A DNA stretch of 46,062 nt, taken from assembly GCA_024278455.1 (NCBI GenBank), contig JAJRTE010000187.1, positions 1 to 46,062 on the forward strand. Reading direction: 5' to 3'. Shown in pieces: positions 1-9,350 of this stretch (position 1 is its first letter; each line of letters opens with the position of its first letter). This stretch comes from Myxococcota bacterium. GTDB lineage: Bacteria > Myxococcota_A > UBA796 > JAJRTE01. The notes below the pieces were generated by a model, which did no database searches, was not told where the DNA came from, and worked only from the letters and a program-made list of their open reading frames with translations. Made by a program: the position numbers and the translations under genes.

Positions 1-416
1 GCCTCCCACCGGCTCCCGGCCGGCGGTAACACACGGTGAGCAGGCGGCTCCATCTCCCTGTCCACACCCACTAACCGCTCCAGATTCGTTAGCTCCCGAC
101 CGAGCGCGATACACTCGCGCAATGCCTCAACCATCTCTTCGCGGTTCGACAGGTCCGGGTGACGCCGGAAGAATGCCCCCAGCACATCTTCCCGGCGCTC
201 ACCCCCTTCCTCGAAGAATTGCCGGACATCCCTCCCAAACAAATAGGCGAGACGAGACAATTCCAGCCCGGTGACAGCCCGGTTCCCAAGTTCCATCTGG
301 GCTACGGTGGGCCTCGAAACCCCAAGTTGACGCGCCACATCCTCCTGAGTCATGCCGCACGCCTCACGCGCGAACCGCAGCCTTCGTCCCAGTTCCAGGC
401 GCTCGATGGCGCTCAT
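1..416 (-). CDS. XRE-type HTH regulator, ImmA/IrrE-associated type (C-terminus beyond the left edge)
   Basis: Starts at ATG 416 (MSAIERLELGRRLRFAREA) and stays open to the left edge, giving 138 codons; the rest lies outside the window. Residues 5-65 form a helix-turn-helix of the Cro/cI type (GMTQEDVARQLGVSRPTVAQ, then ELGNRAVTGLEL). The following stretch (FFRRHPDLSNREEMVEALRE, then GRELTNLERLVGVDR) is typical of the linker in regulators that carry a C-terminal ImmA/IrrE zinc peptidase domain. That peptidase, with its HEXXH motif, would lie off the window, so the two-domain reading is inference. A strong Shine-Dalgarno AAGGAGG lies just upstream of the start. A sigma70-type promoter sits about 100 bp upstream. 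Such proteins usually act as stress or phage-related repressors, often cleaving themselves or a partner. Confidence 0.8.
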   Translation of the reverse strand, partial: MSAIERLELGRRLRFAREACGMTQEDVARQLGVSRPTVAQMELGNRAVTGLELSRLAYLFGRDVRQFFEEGGERREDVLGAFFRRHPDLSNREEMVEALRECIALGRELTNLERLVGVDREMEPPAHRVLPPAGSRWE

Positions 417-516
417 AATGCGACCCTCCTTCGGCCTCATGACCCCCCTTTGGGCCAGCGGCACGAACGAAATGCGAAATCGCGACGTGCCGCACACGTC
501 GCATCCATTGTTCGCA

Positions 517-545
517 ATGTTAGCATATCTTACATGACTTGTCAA
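517..545 (-). promoter_or_regulatory. Sigma70-type promoter for the XRE regulator
   Basis: On the minus strand TTGACA (540-545) is separated by exactly 17 bp from TAACAT (517-522), inside an AT-rich patch that stands out from the GC-rich surroundings. It predicts a 5' leader of about 95 nt ahead of the ATG at 416. Confidence 0.7.
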
Positions 546-1071
546 GATAGGATTCCAGACGTTTTCCTGAACCACGTCAACCCCACGGTTGGCCACCTGA
601 CCGCAATTGGCAATACCGCGACCGCCGGCGAGGGGATCTTGCTTCTCGCAGCATAAGTACTCGATGAACCCTGCCATTGACACGCTTCTCTCCCGCTTGT
701 GAGAAGTGGCTGGGGTGAAGGTCTTCTCCCACCTCCCTGCTCCTACTCCTACTCCCCCATCCCCACGTCGTCCGTTGGGGCTCATGGGAAGGCGGTAGCG
801 CCACGTTCGACCCACGGGGCTCGTGCCACGACCATCCAACGCAACGGAAAAAGCACGGGGATACGTTATTCCTGGAGGCGGTTCCAGTGAGACTAGGGGG
901 ACTATCGACGACAAGAAGCAGGAGTTCCTCGAGCGTGCGGTAAGCGTACGCGGGGCGATCGGGTCCCTTCGCAGTTGGAAGCATACATTCGATATCGACC
1001 GCACCGTGGCCACGGCCGTTTCGTGTGACTCAGGACGAGTGGGGATTGGTGGGAGTGGACAGCGGCGACCC
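546..1071. other. Stretch without a convincing gene
   Basis: No reading frame here has a credible start, domain or composition. An open minus-strand frame at 577-984 gives a low-complexity, Arg/Ser-rich translation with no recognisable motif. A pyrimidine-rich tract (about 725-775) contains repeated CCTACT units. The region may be decayed coding sequence between the XRE gene and the small exported peptide; I see nothing definite in it. Confidence 0.4.
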
Positions 1072-1218
1072 TCAGAAACTGTTGGCCATGCCCGCATCAC
1101 GGCACTCGTCCGGGTCGGTGCATATCTGTGGCCCGCATCCATCCACACCGGCGAACAGGATGAAAAGGATCGACGCCAGTAGGCCGGTTGCGGCAATCTT
1201 CAATGTGCGCTTTCTCAT
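1072..1218 (-). CDS. Small exported peptide, probable lipoprotein (48 aa)
   Basis: Starts MRKRTLKIAATGLLASILFI, a classic signal peptide with a basic n-region and a hydrophobic core. The core is followed by AGVDGCGPQ, where the Cys at residue 28 may be a lipobox cysteine, although Asp at -2 is unusual. The mature part is only about 20 residues with two or three Cys (CGPQICTDPDECRDAG). The ATG at 1218 follows GAGGAG. A good minus-strand promoter lies 60 bp upstream, which argues that this short frame is a real gene. The frame could be opened upstream to 1446, but that extension would run past the promoter and antisense to the next gene. Function unknown; a disulfide-bonded or metal-binding surface peptide is possible. 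Confidence 0.55.
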   Translation of the reverse strand: MRKRTLKIAATGLLASILFILFAGVDGCGPQICTDPDECRDAGMANSF

Positions 1219-1278
1219 GGACTCCTCATAAAGCATTTGGGGGTTGGAAACCACCGGCGGAAAGCCGAAACTTGTGCT

Positions 1279-1307
1279 ATTGTAGCGCTTCGATGAACGC
1301 CTGTCGA
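1279..1307 (-). promoter_or_regulatory. Sigma70-type promoter for the small exported peptide
   Basis: On the minus strand TCGACA (1302-1307), a 17-bp spacer and TACAAT (1279-1284). The predicted start, near 1272, gives a leader of about 54 nt before ATG 1218. Confidence 0.55.
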
Positions 1308-1408
1308 GGCACGGCCGCCCGCCGGATTGACCACACCTGCCGCGGCTCCGGCCACGCGAGCCTCGAGGCTGCATTCGAGAACGCCCGTTTCTGTTCGAGG
1401 AGGCTGTC

Positions 1409-2770
1409 ATGAGATTGGTGATCATCGGTGGAGACGCGGCCGGCATGAGCGCGGCCAGCCAGGCGAAACGACAGGACAGGTCGGCCGAAGTGATCGTGCT
1501 CGAGAAGACCCGGGACGTTTCCTACGGTGCGTGCGGCTTGCCCTACAAGCTGCCATGCGGACAGAAGATGGAAGACCTCCAAGTCGTTACGGTCCAGGAT
1601 TTCAGGGAGAAGCGCGGCATCGACGTCCGGCTGGAGCACAGGGTCACGGCCATCGACCCTGCCACGAAGTCCGTGAGCGGCGCCACGCCGTCCGGCCCGT
1701 TCACGCTGTCCTACGACCGGCTCATCATCGCGACCGGGGCCCGGGCCATCCGCCCGCCGATCGAGGGGCTCGACGCGCTGTGGGGCGAGGGCGCCTATCC
1801 TCTCAAGACGTTGGAGGACGGTCGCAACCTCAAGGCTACCCTCATGACATCCCCCCCCCGCCAGGTCGTGATCATCGGCGGGGGATACATCGGCCTGGAA
1901 GCCAGCGAGGGACTCCACGCACTCGATGCCGAGGTGACCATCCTCGAGGCGTTGCCCCACATCGTCCCGTTCCTCCCGGAAGCGCTCAGGGCTCGCATCT
2001 ATGACGAAGCGGAAGCCCACGGGGTGACCATCCGGTGCAACACCCTGGTGAAAAGCGTCTCGAGACGCGACTACATCACCATCGCGGTGGAGACATCGGA
2101 CGGGGTCCTCGATGCCGATCTGGTCGTGGTGGCCACCGGGGTGCGTCCCGAAAGTGAACTGGCGGCCGCGGCAGGTATCGAACTTGGAGCGGCGAACGCC
2201 ATCGCGGTGGACGATACCCTGCGCACATCCGTCCCCGACGTGTTCGCTGCTGGAGACTGCGCCGACTCGCGCCATCGGATAAGTGGGATGCCCGTGTGGG
2301 TGCCCTTGGCGCTCAGGGCCAATCGCGGCGGCAAGGTGGCCGGCGCCAACGCGGTGGGGGGAGAGCGAAAGGCACCGCCCATCATGGGCACGGCGGTGTT
2401 CAAGTTCTTCGGCCTCGAGATCGCGCGAACCGGGCTCACCGAGGCGGAAGCCCGGGAATCCGGGTTCGATCCGGTGACGGCAACCATCCAGGCGCCGACG
2501 CGGGCCCACTATTACCCCGGAGGTGGGAAGCTTTCGGTCTGGCTCCTCGGCGATCGGAAGTCCGGACGGCTCCTGGGCGGGGCCATGGTCGGCCCGGAGG
2601 CCGCAGCGCACAAGATAGACACCCTGGTCGCTGCCCTGGACGGCGGGATGACCCCTGCCCAGTTGTACGACCTGGACCTGGCCTACGCACCCCCGTTCGG
2701 CCCCTCCTGGTCGCCCCTGCTCACCGCGGCGTCGGCCTTGATGAAGGCCATGCGCTCAGCGGCACGGTAG
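1409..2770 (+). CDS. CoA-disulfide reductase / NADH oxidase-like flavoprotein
   Basis: A 453-residue pyridine nucleotide-disulfide oxidoreductase. The N-terminal FAD-binding dinucleotide fold is at residues 3-33 (VIIGGDAAG, glutamate at the end of the second strand). The NAD(P)H-binding fold is centred near residue 155 (VVIIGGGYIGLEASEG), and the second FAD motif is VFAAGDCA. Cys42 in SYGACGLPY is the single redox cysteine characteristic of CoA-disulfide reductases and NADH oxidases/peroxidases. The C-terminus (DLAYAPPFGPSWSPLL) is the dimerisation region typical of CoADR. No rhodanese domain is fused. Start ATG follows GAGGAGG. The zinc-ribbon gene follows 18 bp later, suggesting one transcript. 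It probably reduces CoA disulfide/persulfide or O2/peroxide in the cytoplasm; the exact substrate cannot be fixed from sequence. Confidence 0.9.
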   Translation: MRLVIIGGDAAGMSAASQAKRQDRSAEVIVLEKTRDVSYGACGLPYKLPCGQKMEDLQVVTVQDFREKRGIDVRLEHRVTAIDPATKSVSGATPSGPFTLSYDRLIIATGARAIRPPIEGLDALWGEGAYPLKTLEDGRNLKATLMTSPPRQVVIIGGGYIGLEASEGLHALDAEVTILEALPHIVPFLPEALRARIYDEAEAHGVTIRCNTLVKSVSRRDYITIAVETSDGVLDADLVVVATGVRPESELAAAAGIELGAANAIAVDDTLRTSVPDVFAAGDCADSRHRISGMPVWVPLALRANRGGKVAGANAVGGERKAPPIMGTAVFKFFGLEIARTGLTEAEARESGFDPVTATIQAPTRAHYYPGGGKLSVWLLGDRKSGRLLGGAMVGPEAAAHKIDTLVAALDGGMTPAQLYDLDLAYAPPFGPSWSPLLTAASALMKAMRSAAR

Positions 2771-2788
2771 AACAGGGGAGGACCGGTC

Positions 2789-3097
2789 ATGCCCCTGTTC
2801 GACCACCAGTGCCTGCACTGCGACCACGTCTTCGAGGTGCTGCTCAAGCGGGGGGAGGATCTCCCGGTCTGCCCCCGTTGCGGCAGCGCCGATCTCAGGC
2901 GCCTCGTGGGCATCCCCGCATTCCGGGTGGCCGGGGACGCCTCCCAGGTAGGGCGGATCGAAAGAAGGGTCAAGGACTACCTCAAGGATGGCAAGTGGCG
3001 GGACGCGACCCGGTTCGCCGACCAGGCGGCTTCCCTGACGCGGTCCGACAAGGTCAAGCGCATCGCGGACAAGCTCCACGAGAAGACGAAGGCATGA
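2789..3097 (+). CDS. FmdB-family zinc-ribbon protein
   Basis: 102 residues. The N-terminal 40 hold a FmdB-type zinc ribbon: MPLFDHQCLHC, then VCPRCGS, giving two CxxC knuckles at residues 8-11 and 28-31. The rest is a charged, probably helical tail. FmdB-type ribbons are small putative regulatory proteins first named in methylotroph amide-utilisation loci; their general function is unsettled. The gene begins 18 bp after the flavoprotein with GGGGAGG ahead of ATG, so co-transcription is likely. Confidence 0.8.
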   Translation: MPLFDHQCLHCDHVFEVLLKRGEDLPVCPRCGSADLRRLVGIPAFRVAGDASQVGRIERRVKDYLKDGKWRDATRFADQAASLTRSDKVKRIADKLHEKTKA

Positions 3098-3103
3098 CCG
3101 CGA

Positions 3104-3889
3104 TCACTCCCACCGCCTTCCGCGACCCCGGGGCAACTGGGTGCCGCGCTTCCTCCCGACGATGATCGTGACCCGGTAGGGCCCGCCTGACTCCCAGGCT
3201 CGAGGTGCGACCGGGCCGACCAGCGGCTCGAGCCGCCGCGCGATGGCATGAGCGCTGGCCTCGGCGCCGGCCTGGTACCAGATTTCGGTCACCCGCCGCG
3301 GGTCGACGGTTCGTGGCCCCCGCACCACGGCAAACTCGCCGAGCCCCCCTTCGCGAAGCGCACGCAACAACCGCCGGTAGAGCCGCTGATTCCGGCTCCC
3401 CGGGCGTACCTGTACCGCCTCCACCGGGAAGCACTGCGTCCCCACAAGGGTCTCGCACCCCCGCCCGGGCCCGCACAGGTAGACCAACCCGCCCCGCTCC
3501 GTTCGATCCACCTCGAGCACGCTGACGCCGTTGGTCCGCAGGCCGCGCCAGATGAACGACGCCTGCCACCTGTCGTCACACGGCTCGAAGGGACCCTCCT
3601 CGCACGGCTTCCCCTCCCCTTCCGCGCTGACCACGAGGTCGTGGCCGTCGATCTGCCATGTCCCCTTCATCCGCTCGCCCGCTGCACCCGTCCCGGTGTA
3701 CCGGTGATCCGCGCCGAACCGATGGTACAGGTTGCCGAACGCAAAGGAGCACTTGCGCTCGAGGAACATCTCGAGGAGTTGAGGGGAGTCGAACGAGGGC
3801 TCACCGTGCACCTCCCCGGCGCGCAACCGTGCCGGAAAGAAGCAGAGCGAGAGGATGGCTGCAAGGCTGAACAACGTGCCGGACCGCAT
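3104..3889 (-). CDS. Exported protein of unknown function with a LytR_C-like C-terminus
   Basis: 261 residues from ATG 3889, chosen over TTG 3895 because GGGAG is spaced 7 nt from the ATG. Residues 1-25 (RSGTLFSLAAILSLCFF, then RLRAGE) form a cleavable signal peptide. The mature part has paired cysteines (CEEGPFEPC, CGPGRGC), suggesting disulfides in the periplasm. The last 80 residues (VTEIWYQAGAEASAHAIARR, then GGPYRVTIIVGRK) resemble the alpha/beta LytR_C-type domain, which recognises cell-wall-associated partners; this is a weak visual match. It converges on the zinc-ribbon gene, with only 6 bp between the ends, and lies 85 bp downstream of the giant minus-strand gene. No catalytic motif is visible. 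Confidence 0.6.
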   Translation of the reverse strand: MRSGTLFSLAAILSLCFFPARLRAGEVHGEPSFDSPQLLEMFLERKCSFAFGNLYHRFGADHRYTGTGAAGERMKGTWQIDGHDLVVSAEGEGKPCEEGPFEPCDDRWQASFIWRGLRTNGVSVLEVDRTERGGLVYLCGPGRGCETLVGTQCFPVEAVQVRPGSRNQRLYRRLLRALREGGLGEFAVVRGPRTVDPRRVTEIWYQAGAEASAHAIARRLEPLVGPVAPRAWESGGPYRVTIIVGRKRGTQLPRGRGRRWE

Positions 3890-3974
3890 GGGCAAGCTCC
3901 CAGCAGCGATGTTGGAGGTCCCGGAAACACAGGGTACCCGTTCCCCCCGGGTCGCTCAACCTGAAACCGTCACC

Positions 3975-6900
3975 CTACGATTCATAGTCGCACTCGTGAA
4001 TCGTGGCCAAGGGCCAGAGCGATTCCTTGGTCACGAACGCGTCCTTGCTCAAGTGGACCCACTTGCGCCCGTCGCGCTCCGGAGCCACTCCGCTGGCGGT
4101 GAGCGGGGGAAACGACACCTTGGTATCGAACACGACCCTGTGCCCACCGCCGCTCGTCGGAATCGACAGGCCGAATACATAGTTGTACCGGTAATCCTTC
4201 GGATCCGCCCAGGCAGGGATCTTGTTCACGCGGTAGGCCACCTTGCCGAACGGCTTCAGGGCATCGCACACCATCACGCCATCTTCCCCCACGATCTGGT
4301 AACCGAACCGAATCCGGACCGCCCCCATGTAGGCAATCAGCCTGTCCGATACCACGGTCAGCGCGTTCCCGAGGAATGCCCTACCGTCCACGCCCGGATC
4401 GGCCGATTCCTGCCCGTCGATGGCCGGATCGACGGTTTCCGTGGGGCCGATGATGTGCCGGGTTCTCAGCGCATCGAGCAGGATATCGAAGAACCTCCGC
4501 TCGGCCACCACGCGCGATCTGACCACCTTGAAGGCCACGCACTGGACGGGATAGGCTGGCCCGACAGGATCCCACAACCAGACAGATTCGCGCACGTTGG
4601 CACTTGCATCGAATGTGAACTTCCCGCGTTCCACGAATTCCCTCGTGAACTGGTAACCCGAAAAAAGGAGTATCATCTCGAACGCTTGGTTCCATCGGAA
4701 ATCGTCCGGTCCCGGCGTGACGACCTTGGTCTTCTCGGTGTACACACGCCAGACTCCGCCACGATTCAGCAAGATCGCCGCGGGACGTACCCATTTTCGA
4801 AAGATCTCGCCGGGCGGCTCCTTGAACGACTTGTGGGCGCAGAACTCCCGGTCGGTCATCATGCGGACCACCTCTCTAACCTCCCACGGAAAGGTGATCC
4901 GAAAATCCATGTCGTCGGCTTCGCTGGTCCCGAGCGCGAATCGTCTCGGACCGATTTTCATCTTGAATGCGACATCCATCCAGTTGTCGGGCGAGATGGG
5001 AAAGTGGCCGCAGGGCTTGGCGCCGTATTTCACATCGCCTTTGTAGACATAGAAGGGGTAGCACACGACGCCGCAGAAGGGTGCGCCGCCCTCCTCGACC
5101 TGATTGGAATCGAACGCCTCCTCTGTGGTGCCGGGCAGGAGGCCCTTGTATGCCAGTACGCGCGCTTTGAGTTCCTCTTTCGTCCCCGGGGCATGGAGAT
5201 TCTCCCTGGGAGGTTCCACGGCCAGCCGCTCCGCTGCCATCTTGTAGACCGGCCCCGTGGTGTCCGGCCAGGTATCGGTCCGAATGAGCTGGATGGACAC
5301 GGGCAGGCCCAGCAGGTTGGCGTTGGCTTCGAACACGACCACGATCCGGATCGGTGTCAAGGGCGTGGGCGTGAATTCCTCGTTATCCGCCGCTTCCCGG
5401 GGCGTGATCCACGTGTCGCCGTCGAGGAAATAGATGCGCGAAAAGCGGATCGCGTCCACATCTATCCCCGTGTAGTCCCGGCAGAAGACGCGCGCGAGCT
5501 GGAGTATGCTCCCGGTCTGCATGTAGTGGATGGGGAACCAACGATGGTAGGTCAGGGGGTAGCCCGAAAACCGGGGGGGCTTCTCCTCTCTTTCCGGCGT
5601 CCCGTCTCTCCCGCTCCCCGCGTCGCCGCCAGATTGTGCCGGACTCTTCTTCCCCCGGACGGCGTCCATGACAGCTTCGTCGCGGTGGGCCGGGTCCTTG
5701 AGTGCAACGCTGCTCCACCACAGTTCCGCCATCGAGATGCCGGTGAGGCGAAGCTGGGGGAAGTGGGTCCCGGAAGAGCCGGAGAAAAAGAGTTCCACGT
5801 ATTCGTCGATCCGATACTGTTTCACCTTGCGCTCGAAAGCTTCCGGGTCTCCGAACCGGGAACCGCACCGGTCCATGAGCGCTGCCAGCCCGAAAAGCAG
5901 CTCGGTCCGTACCCGGAGCTGGTAGTTCGGATCGTCTTCGGGCACTGCCTGGCGGTCTTCGTACCGGATCCGCCAAAAAGTCCGGAACATCTCTGTTCGG
6001 TTTGTTCCACTCTTCTTGTCCAGGAGCTTCCTCGCCTTGTGCAGATCCTTCCAGCAGGCCACCCAACCGCTCAAGAAGACCTCGTCCGTGACGGAGACCA
6101 GGAGTTCCAGGACGGCCCGGCCGGCCTGGAACGTTTCTACTCCGAGGAGTGCCATCCGCGCAAACACGCCGACGGCAGGCACCCATGCCAACGCGTTGAG
6201 AATGAGGGTGGCCGAGGACTTTACCAGCTCCCATTCCTTGTCGTTCAGGTTCATGAGCAGGCTGTCCACCAGGGTCCTTTGGCCTGTCAGGTCGCTCTGC
6301 ATGGCGAGTTCGGGGGCATACCGACCATCGGGAAGCTTCCACCTCGAGTCTGCGGCGGTGAGCATCGCGACCAGCCTCTTGCGGTGCAGGGCGATGGCGT
6401 TGCTAGCCTTGCGGGCCTCTGTCCAGGCATCGATGAACGCACAGAGGGCGGCGACCGAGTCCAGTACCATGCCGGCGGTTCCGCTCATCTTGCCTATGGT
6501 GTCAGCCCTGGTGGCGACGGTCGGAATCCCCTCGGGAGTGCCGTCCGGGATCCCCTCTTTGATCAGCTTGCCGATGCTCTCCGTGTCCCGGAGTTCGCCG
6601 AGCTGCAGCGCGAATTCGTGGGGCAACTCCCCCTCGAAAAGCTGCTTCATGGCCCAGTGGTGCCAGTTGGCCGCGGTCCACAGCTTCTTGGTGGCCGATC
6701 CTTCCACGACGTCGCGGATGGTCCTGATGTTGGTCCAGAGGAAACGGTCCTTGTTGATGGCGCCTTCCAGGACCTCCCACTTTTTCCACGTTTGCGCCAG
6801 CGTCTTGACGCCCGAGTAGGCACTGGAGACCAACCCGATCCACTTCTTCGACTCTTCTGACAGCTCCAACGCGGCAGCACCCTCCAGCAGCGCTTCCGCG

Positions 6901-9350
6901 GCGCCCTTCGCACTGCCTCTCATGGCCGACATCCCCCGCTCGACCGATTCCTCGTCCCGTTGCGCCACGCTCACAAGCGTCTCGAGCGTCGATACGAAGA
7001 AATCCCGCTCGGCATCCACGACCTTGAACGCCAGCTTCTGCTTCTTCCTGACGAAGTCGTACCGGTCTACCCAGGTACGCAACATCCCGACTTGCTTCTC
7101 TTTCTTCGGGTCCTCGGTGGTCTTCTCGTCTCGCAGGATGGCCTCGAGCGTGTCGGCGAACTCCTCGGGAAACAGATCGATCAGCGCATCCTCGAGAGAG
7201 ACGGGGGCAAGGAGGTGGAAATCGATGTCGGCCATCAACGTGGAGACCTCGAACGCCACGCGCACCGATACCACGAGGTCCGGCCCACTCTCGGAACGAT
7301 CCAGCCAGGCGCGAATCCGGCTGTCGAACAGGCTCCCGGGGAGCGAAACGCGATACAGCACACGATCCTCGAGCGCCATGTCCGCCGAGGTGACCACGTA
7401 CACGGCGAAACGGTGGGCCCGCTTCCCCCGCCCCAGGCGCGGCTCGTAGGCGAGGCTCGTCACCAACCCAGGAATCTGGACCGCCTTCTCGCGGGACGTG
7501 CCTGCTTTCCACCAGCGGGCCTTGGGAAGCTGCGCCGTCTCGATTTCCCGGGCGAGCGCAACGGCGGGCACGAGAAGGAACACGTAGCGAATCTTGGGAA
7601 ACACGTACCCCACGTGCGGACGCGCGGCAAAGGCATCCAACGCCCTGCGGGCCTCCAACTCCGGTCCCCTCATGCCGGCCGCACTCCAGCGCTTCAGGTG
7701 CCTCCTCGAGAACATGACGGGAATCGCCTTGAAAGGCTGCGGTTTCAATCCGGCCGCAACTTCCAACAGCTTGCTCTGCCAGCCCTTCTTATCCACCATG
7801 AAAGCGTGGCGCGCCATGCCAGGCGCAACAGGGTCCAACTCCAGCACTGGAAAGCCTCGAGGTCGCTGCACGTGGATCTGCTTCGGCTCCAGCGTCGGCC
7901 CAACCGAACGCAACCGGCCCATCTCGTCGGTGGCCACCAGCGTGGTGACCGGCCCCCCCGAACCGGAGGCCGCCGACCGGCTGGACTTCAGGAGAAAGAA
8001 CCGGTTTGCCACCGGCTCCAGGGAGTGGGGAAACGGTTCGACCGGTTCCACTCCCCCCCCCTCCCCTGCCCGCCCGGACTCCGCAGGACCCGCTTGTGCA
8101 GCATCCAGCGCAGCACGACACCATTCCGGCGCGAGTACACCGTTGAGAATCACCACCGCCTCGAGACGAGGAGGATCCATGCCCATCTCGAGCAGCTCCC
8201 TGGGCGTCATGTCCACGAAAAGCGGGTCCTCGTCGCCCTCCTCGAGGCCGCTGTACCGGCGAATGAGGGTGTAGGGAACGTCGGGCTCGACGGGTAGGAA
8301 CAGCGACTTGAAGTTGGGCGGGACCGCGTTCGCCGAAGCCACCGCAATCTCCATGACCGTGACAAGCCGGTCGTCCAGGAGGAGCAGCGTGTCGTCCTCC
8401 GGATCAGGCGCGGACAAGTCGAGTTCCAACAGCACCTCGACGCCCGTGGCCATGGGAATCGGACACATCTCCGTCGCCACGCCCCTGCCGGTGGCGTAGA
8501 AGTAGAACGTCACCCCGTCGGTCGTCTCCAGGCCGCGCCTGGACGGCACGCTCCAGTTCTCCGAGGTGACCAGGCCGTCATCATGCCGCCCGTGGATCAC
8601 CGCTACCGGCCGCCCATCCCCGGCTTCATTGTCGAAAATGACGAAACGGATACGTTCGTTGGTGAAAAGCCCGGTGGCGTCTGCGTAGAGCGTGACGGTA
8701 TCGTGAGGAAATACCTCGTCAGGACGGCACCGCCGCGGCTCCTCACCGACCTGCTCCCAGCGGGGGTTCGTCAACGTCGGCTCCTGGCTCAGGCGCTCGA
8801 CCGCGTCGAGGATGCTGTCGTCATCCTGGTACGCGGTATCCTCCCTGGCCAGGATCGAGGAAGCCCGCACGGGCTTGCCCCCCACCAGGAGCAACAGATC
8901 CCCCGCTTCGATGATGGTGGCGACGAAATCGATGATGTCCGCCCGCGTGACACCGGCCGCGGGCGCGACGGTGTAGAATGCATGGGCCTCCAGGAAACGG
9001 GCGAGGTCGACGACCTCCTGGTCATCCAGAAGGGTCTGACCGAGAAAACGCGCGGCCTCTTCCTGTCTCCAGAGCAGCTCCTGAACCGCGGGCGGATCGA
9101 TGTCCGTCGCCACCAGGACCGACGGGCGCATGGCGAGCGAACCGTGTTCCCGCCACGCCGCGACAAAGCGCAACCAGGGATCTGCCCATTCGGCGCCCGG
9201 AACGGCCTGCGCCAAGGGTGCACCAGGCTGGCTGCGCACGTCATGCGGGTATGCGACGGGGTCTCGCGGCGCCAGCAAGCGCTCCACATCATCCCAGGCA
9301 CACAGGGCGACCATGCCGCAATCGAACACGAAGCAGTCCAACATGTTCAT
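3975..9350 (-). CDS. Giant cytoplasmic protein of unknown function (1791 aa)
   Basis: One uninterrupted frame of 1791 codons. Two ATGs compete: 9350 and 9344 (MNM). GGAGA is spaced only 3 nt from the first and 9 nt from the second, so 9344 is the better initiator. There is no signal peptide and no lipobox. Around residues 200-330 a beta-rich segment (TNPRWEQVGEE, DTVTLYADATG, RIRFVIFDNEAG) looks like an Ig-like fold; similar beta-rich stretches recur near 1270-1340 (PIRIVVVFEANAN) and 1700-1790. The middle (700-900) is lysine/glutamate-rich and probably helical. Two hydrophobic helices (about 958-977 and 1040-1095, NALAWVPAVGVFARMALLG) resemble membrane-inserting hairpins. Arrays of Ig-like folds with a helical, membrane-active middle occur in large type VI effectors and similar toxins, but no VgrG, PAAR, Rhs or immunity gene is visible nearby. 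Function unassigned. Confidence 0.8.
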   Translation of the reverse strand: MNMLDCFVFDCGMVALCAWDDVERLLAPRDPVAYPHDVRSQPGAPLAQAVPGAEWADPWLRFVAAWREHGSLAMRPSVLVATDIDPPAVQELLWRQEEAARFLGQTLLDDQEVVDLARFLEAHAFYTVAPAAGVTRADIIDFVATIIEAGDLLLLVGGKPVRASSILAREDTAYQDDDSILDAVERLSQEPTLTNPRWEQVGEEPRRCRPDEVFPHDTVTLYADATGLFTNERIRFVIFDNEAGDGRPVAVIHGRHDDGLVTSENWSVPSRRGLETTDGVTFYFYATGRGVATEMCPIPMATGVEVLLELDLSAPDPEDDTLLLLDDRLVTVMEIAVASANAVPPNFKSLFLPVEPDVPYTLIRRYSGLEEGDEDPLFVDMTPRELLEMGMDPPRLEAVVILNGVLAPEWCRAALDAAQAGPAESGRAGEGGGVEPVEPFPHSLEPVANRFFLLKSSRSAASGSGGPVTTLVATDEMGRLRSVGPTLEPKQIHVQRPRGFPVLELDPVAPGMARHAFMVDKKGWQSKLLEVAAGLKPQPFKAIPVMFSRRHLKRWSAAGMRGPELEARRALDAFAARPHVGYVFPKIRYVFLLVPAVALAREIETAQLPKARWWKAGTSREKAVQIPGLVTSLAYEPRLGRGKRAHRFAVYVVTSADMALEDRVLYRVSLPGSLFDSRIRAWLDRSESGPDLVVSVRVAFEVSTLMADIDFHLLAPVSLEDALIDLFPEEFADTLEAILRDEKTTEDPKKEKQVGMLRTWVDRYDFVRKKQKLAFKVVDAERDFFVSTLETLVSVAQRDEESVERGMSAMRGSAKGAAEALLEGAAALELSEESKKWIGLVSSAYSGVKTLAQTWKKWEVLEGAINKDRFLWTNIRTIRDVVEGSATKKLWTAANWHHWAMKQLFEGELPHEFALQLGELRDTESIGKLIKEGIPDGTPEGIPTVATRADTIGKMSGTAGMVLDSVAALCAFIDAWTEARKASNAIALHRKRLVAMLTAADSRWKLPDGRYAPELAMQSDLTGQRTLVDSLLMNLNDKEWELVKSSATLILNALAWVPAVGVFARMALLGVETFQAGRAVLELLVSVTDEVFLSGWVACWKDLHKARKLLDKKSGTNRTEMFRTFWRIRYEDRQAVPEDDPNYQLRVRTELLFGLAALMDRCGSRFGDPEAFERKVKQYRIDEYVELFFSGSSGTHFPQLRLTGISMAELWWSSVALKDPAHRDEAVMDAVRGKKSPAQSGGDAGSGRDGTPEREEKPPRFSGYPLTYHRWFPIHYMQTGSILQLARVFCRDYTGIDVDAIRFSRIYFLDGDTWITPREAADNEEFTPTPLTPIRIVVVFEANANLLGLPVSIQLIRTDTWPDTTGPVYKMAAERLAVEPPRENLHAPGTKEELKARVLAYKGLLPGTTEEAFDSNQVEEGGAPFCGVVCYPFYVYKGDVKYGAKPCGHFPISPDNWMDVAFKMKIGPRRFALGTSEADDMDFRITFPWEVREVVRMMTDREFCAHKSFKEPPGEIFRKWVRPAAILLNRGGVWRVYTEKTKVVTPGPDDFRWNQAFEMILLFSGYQFTREFVERGKFTFDASANVRESVWLWDPVGPAYPVQCVAFKVVRSRVVAERRFFDILLDALRTRHIIGPTETVDPAIDGQESADPGVDGRAFLGNALTVVSDRLIAYMGAVRIRFGYQIVGEDGVMVCDALKPFGKVAYRVNKIPAWADPKDYRYNYVFGLSIPTSGGGHRVVFDTKVSFPPLTASGVAPERDGRKWVHLSKDAFVTKESLWPLATIHECDYES

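Noticed and set aside
577..984. 135-codon minus-strand frame
   Set aside because: No start signal, no motif, skewed Arg/Ser/Pro composition; probably intergenic.
3855..6860. 1001-codon plus-strand open frame antisense to the giant gene
   Set aside because: Its translation is rich in His, Arg and Pro without any motif, and it mirrors a frame of the supported minus-strand gene, which has a promoter and start signals.
3975..9350. Naming the giant protein a type VI effector
   Set aside because: Only fold-like resemblance; no VgrG, PAAR, adaptor or immunity gene within the window.
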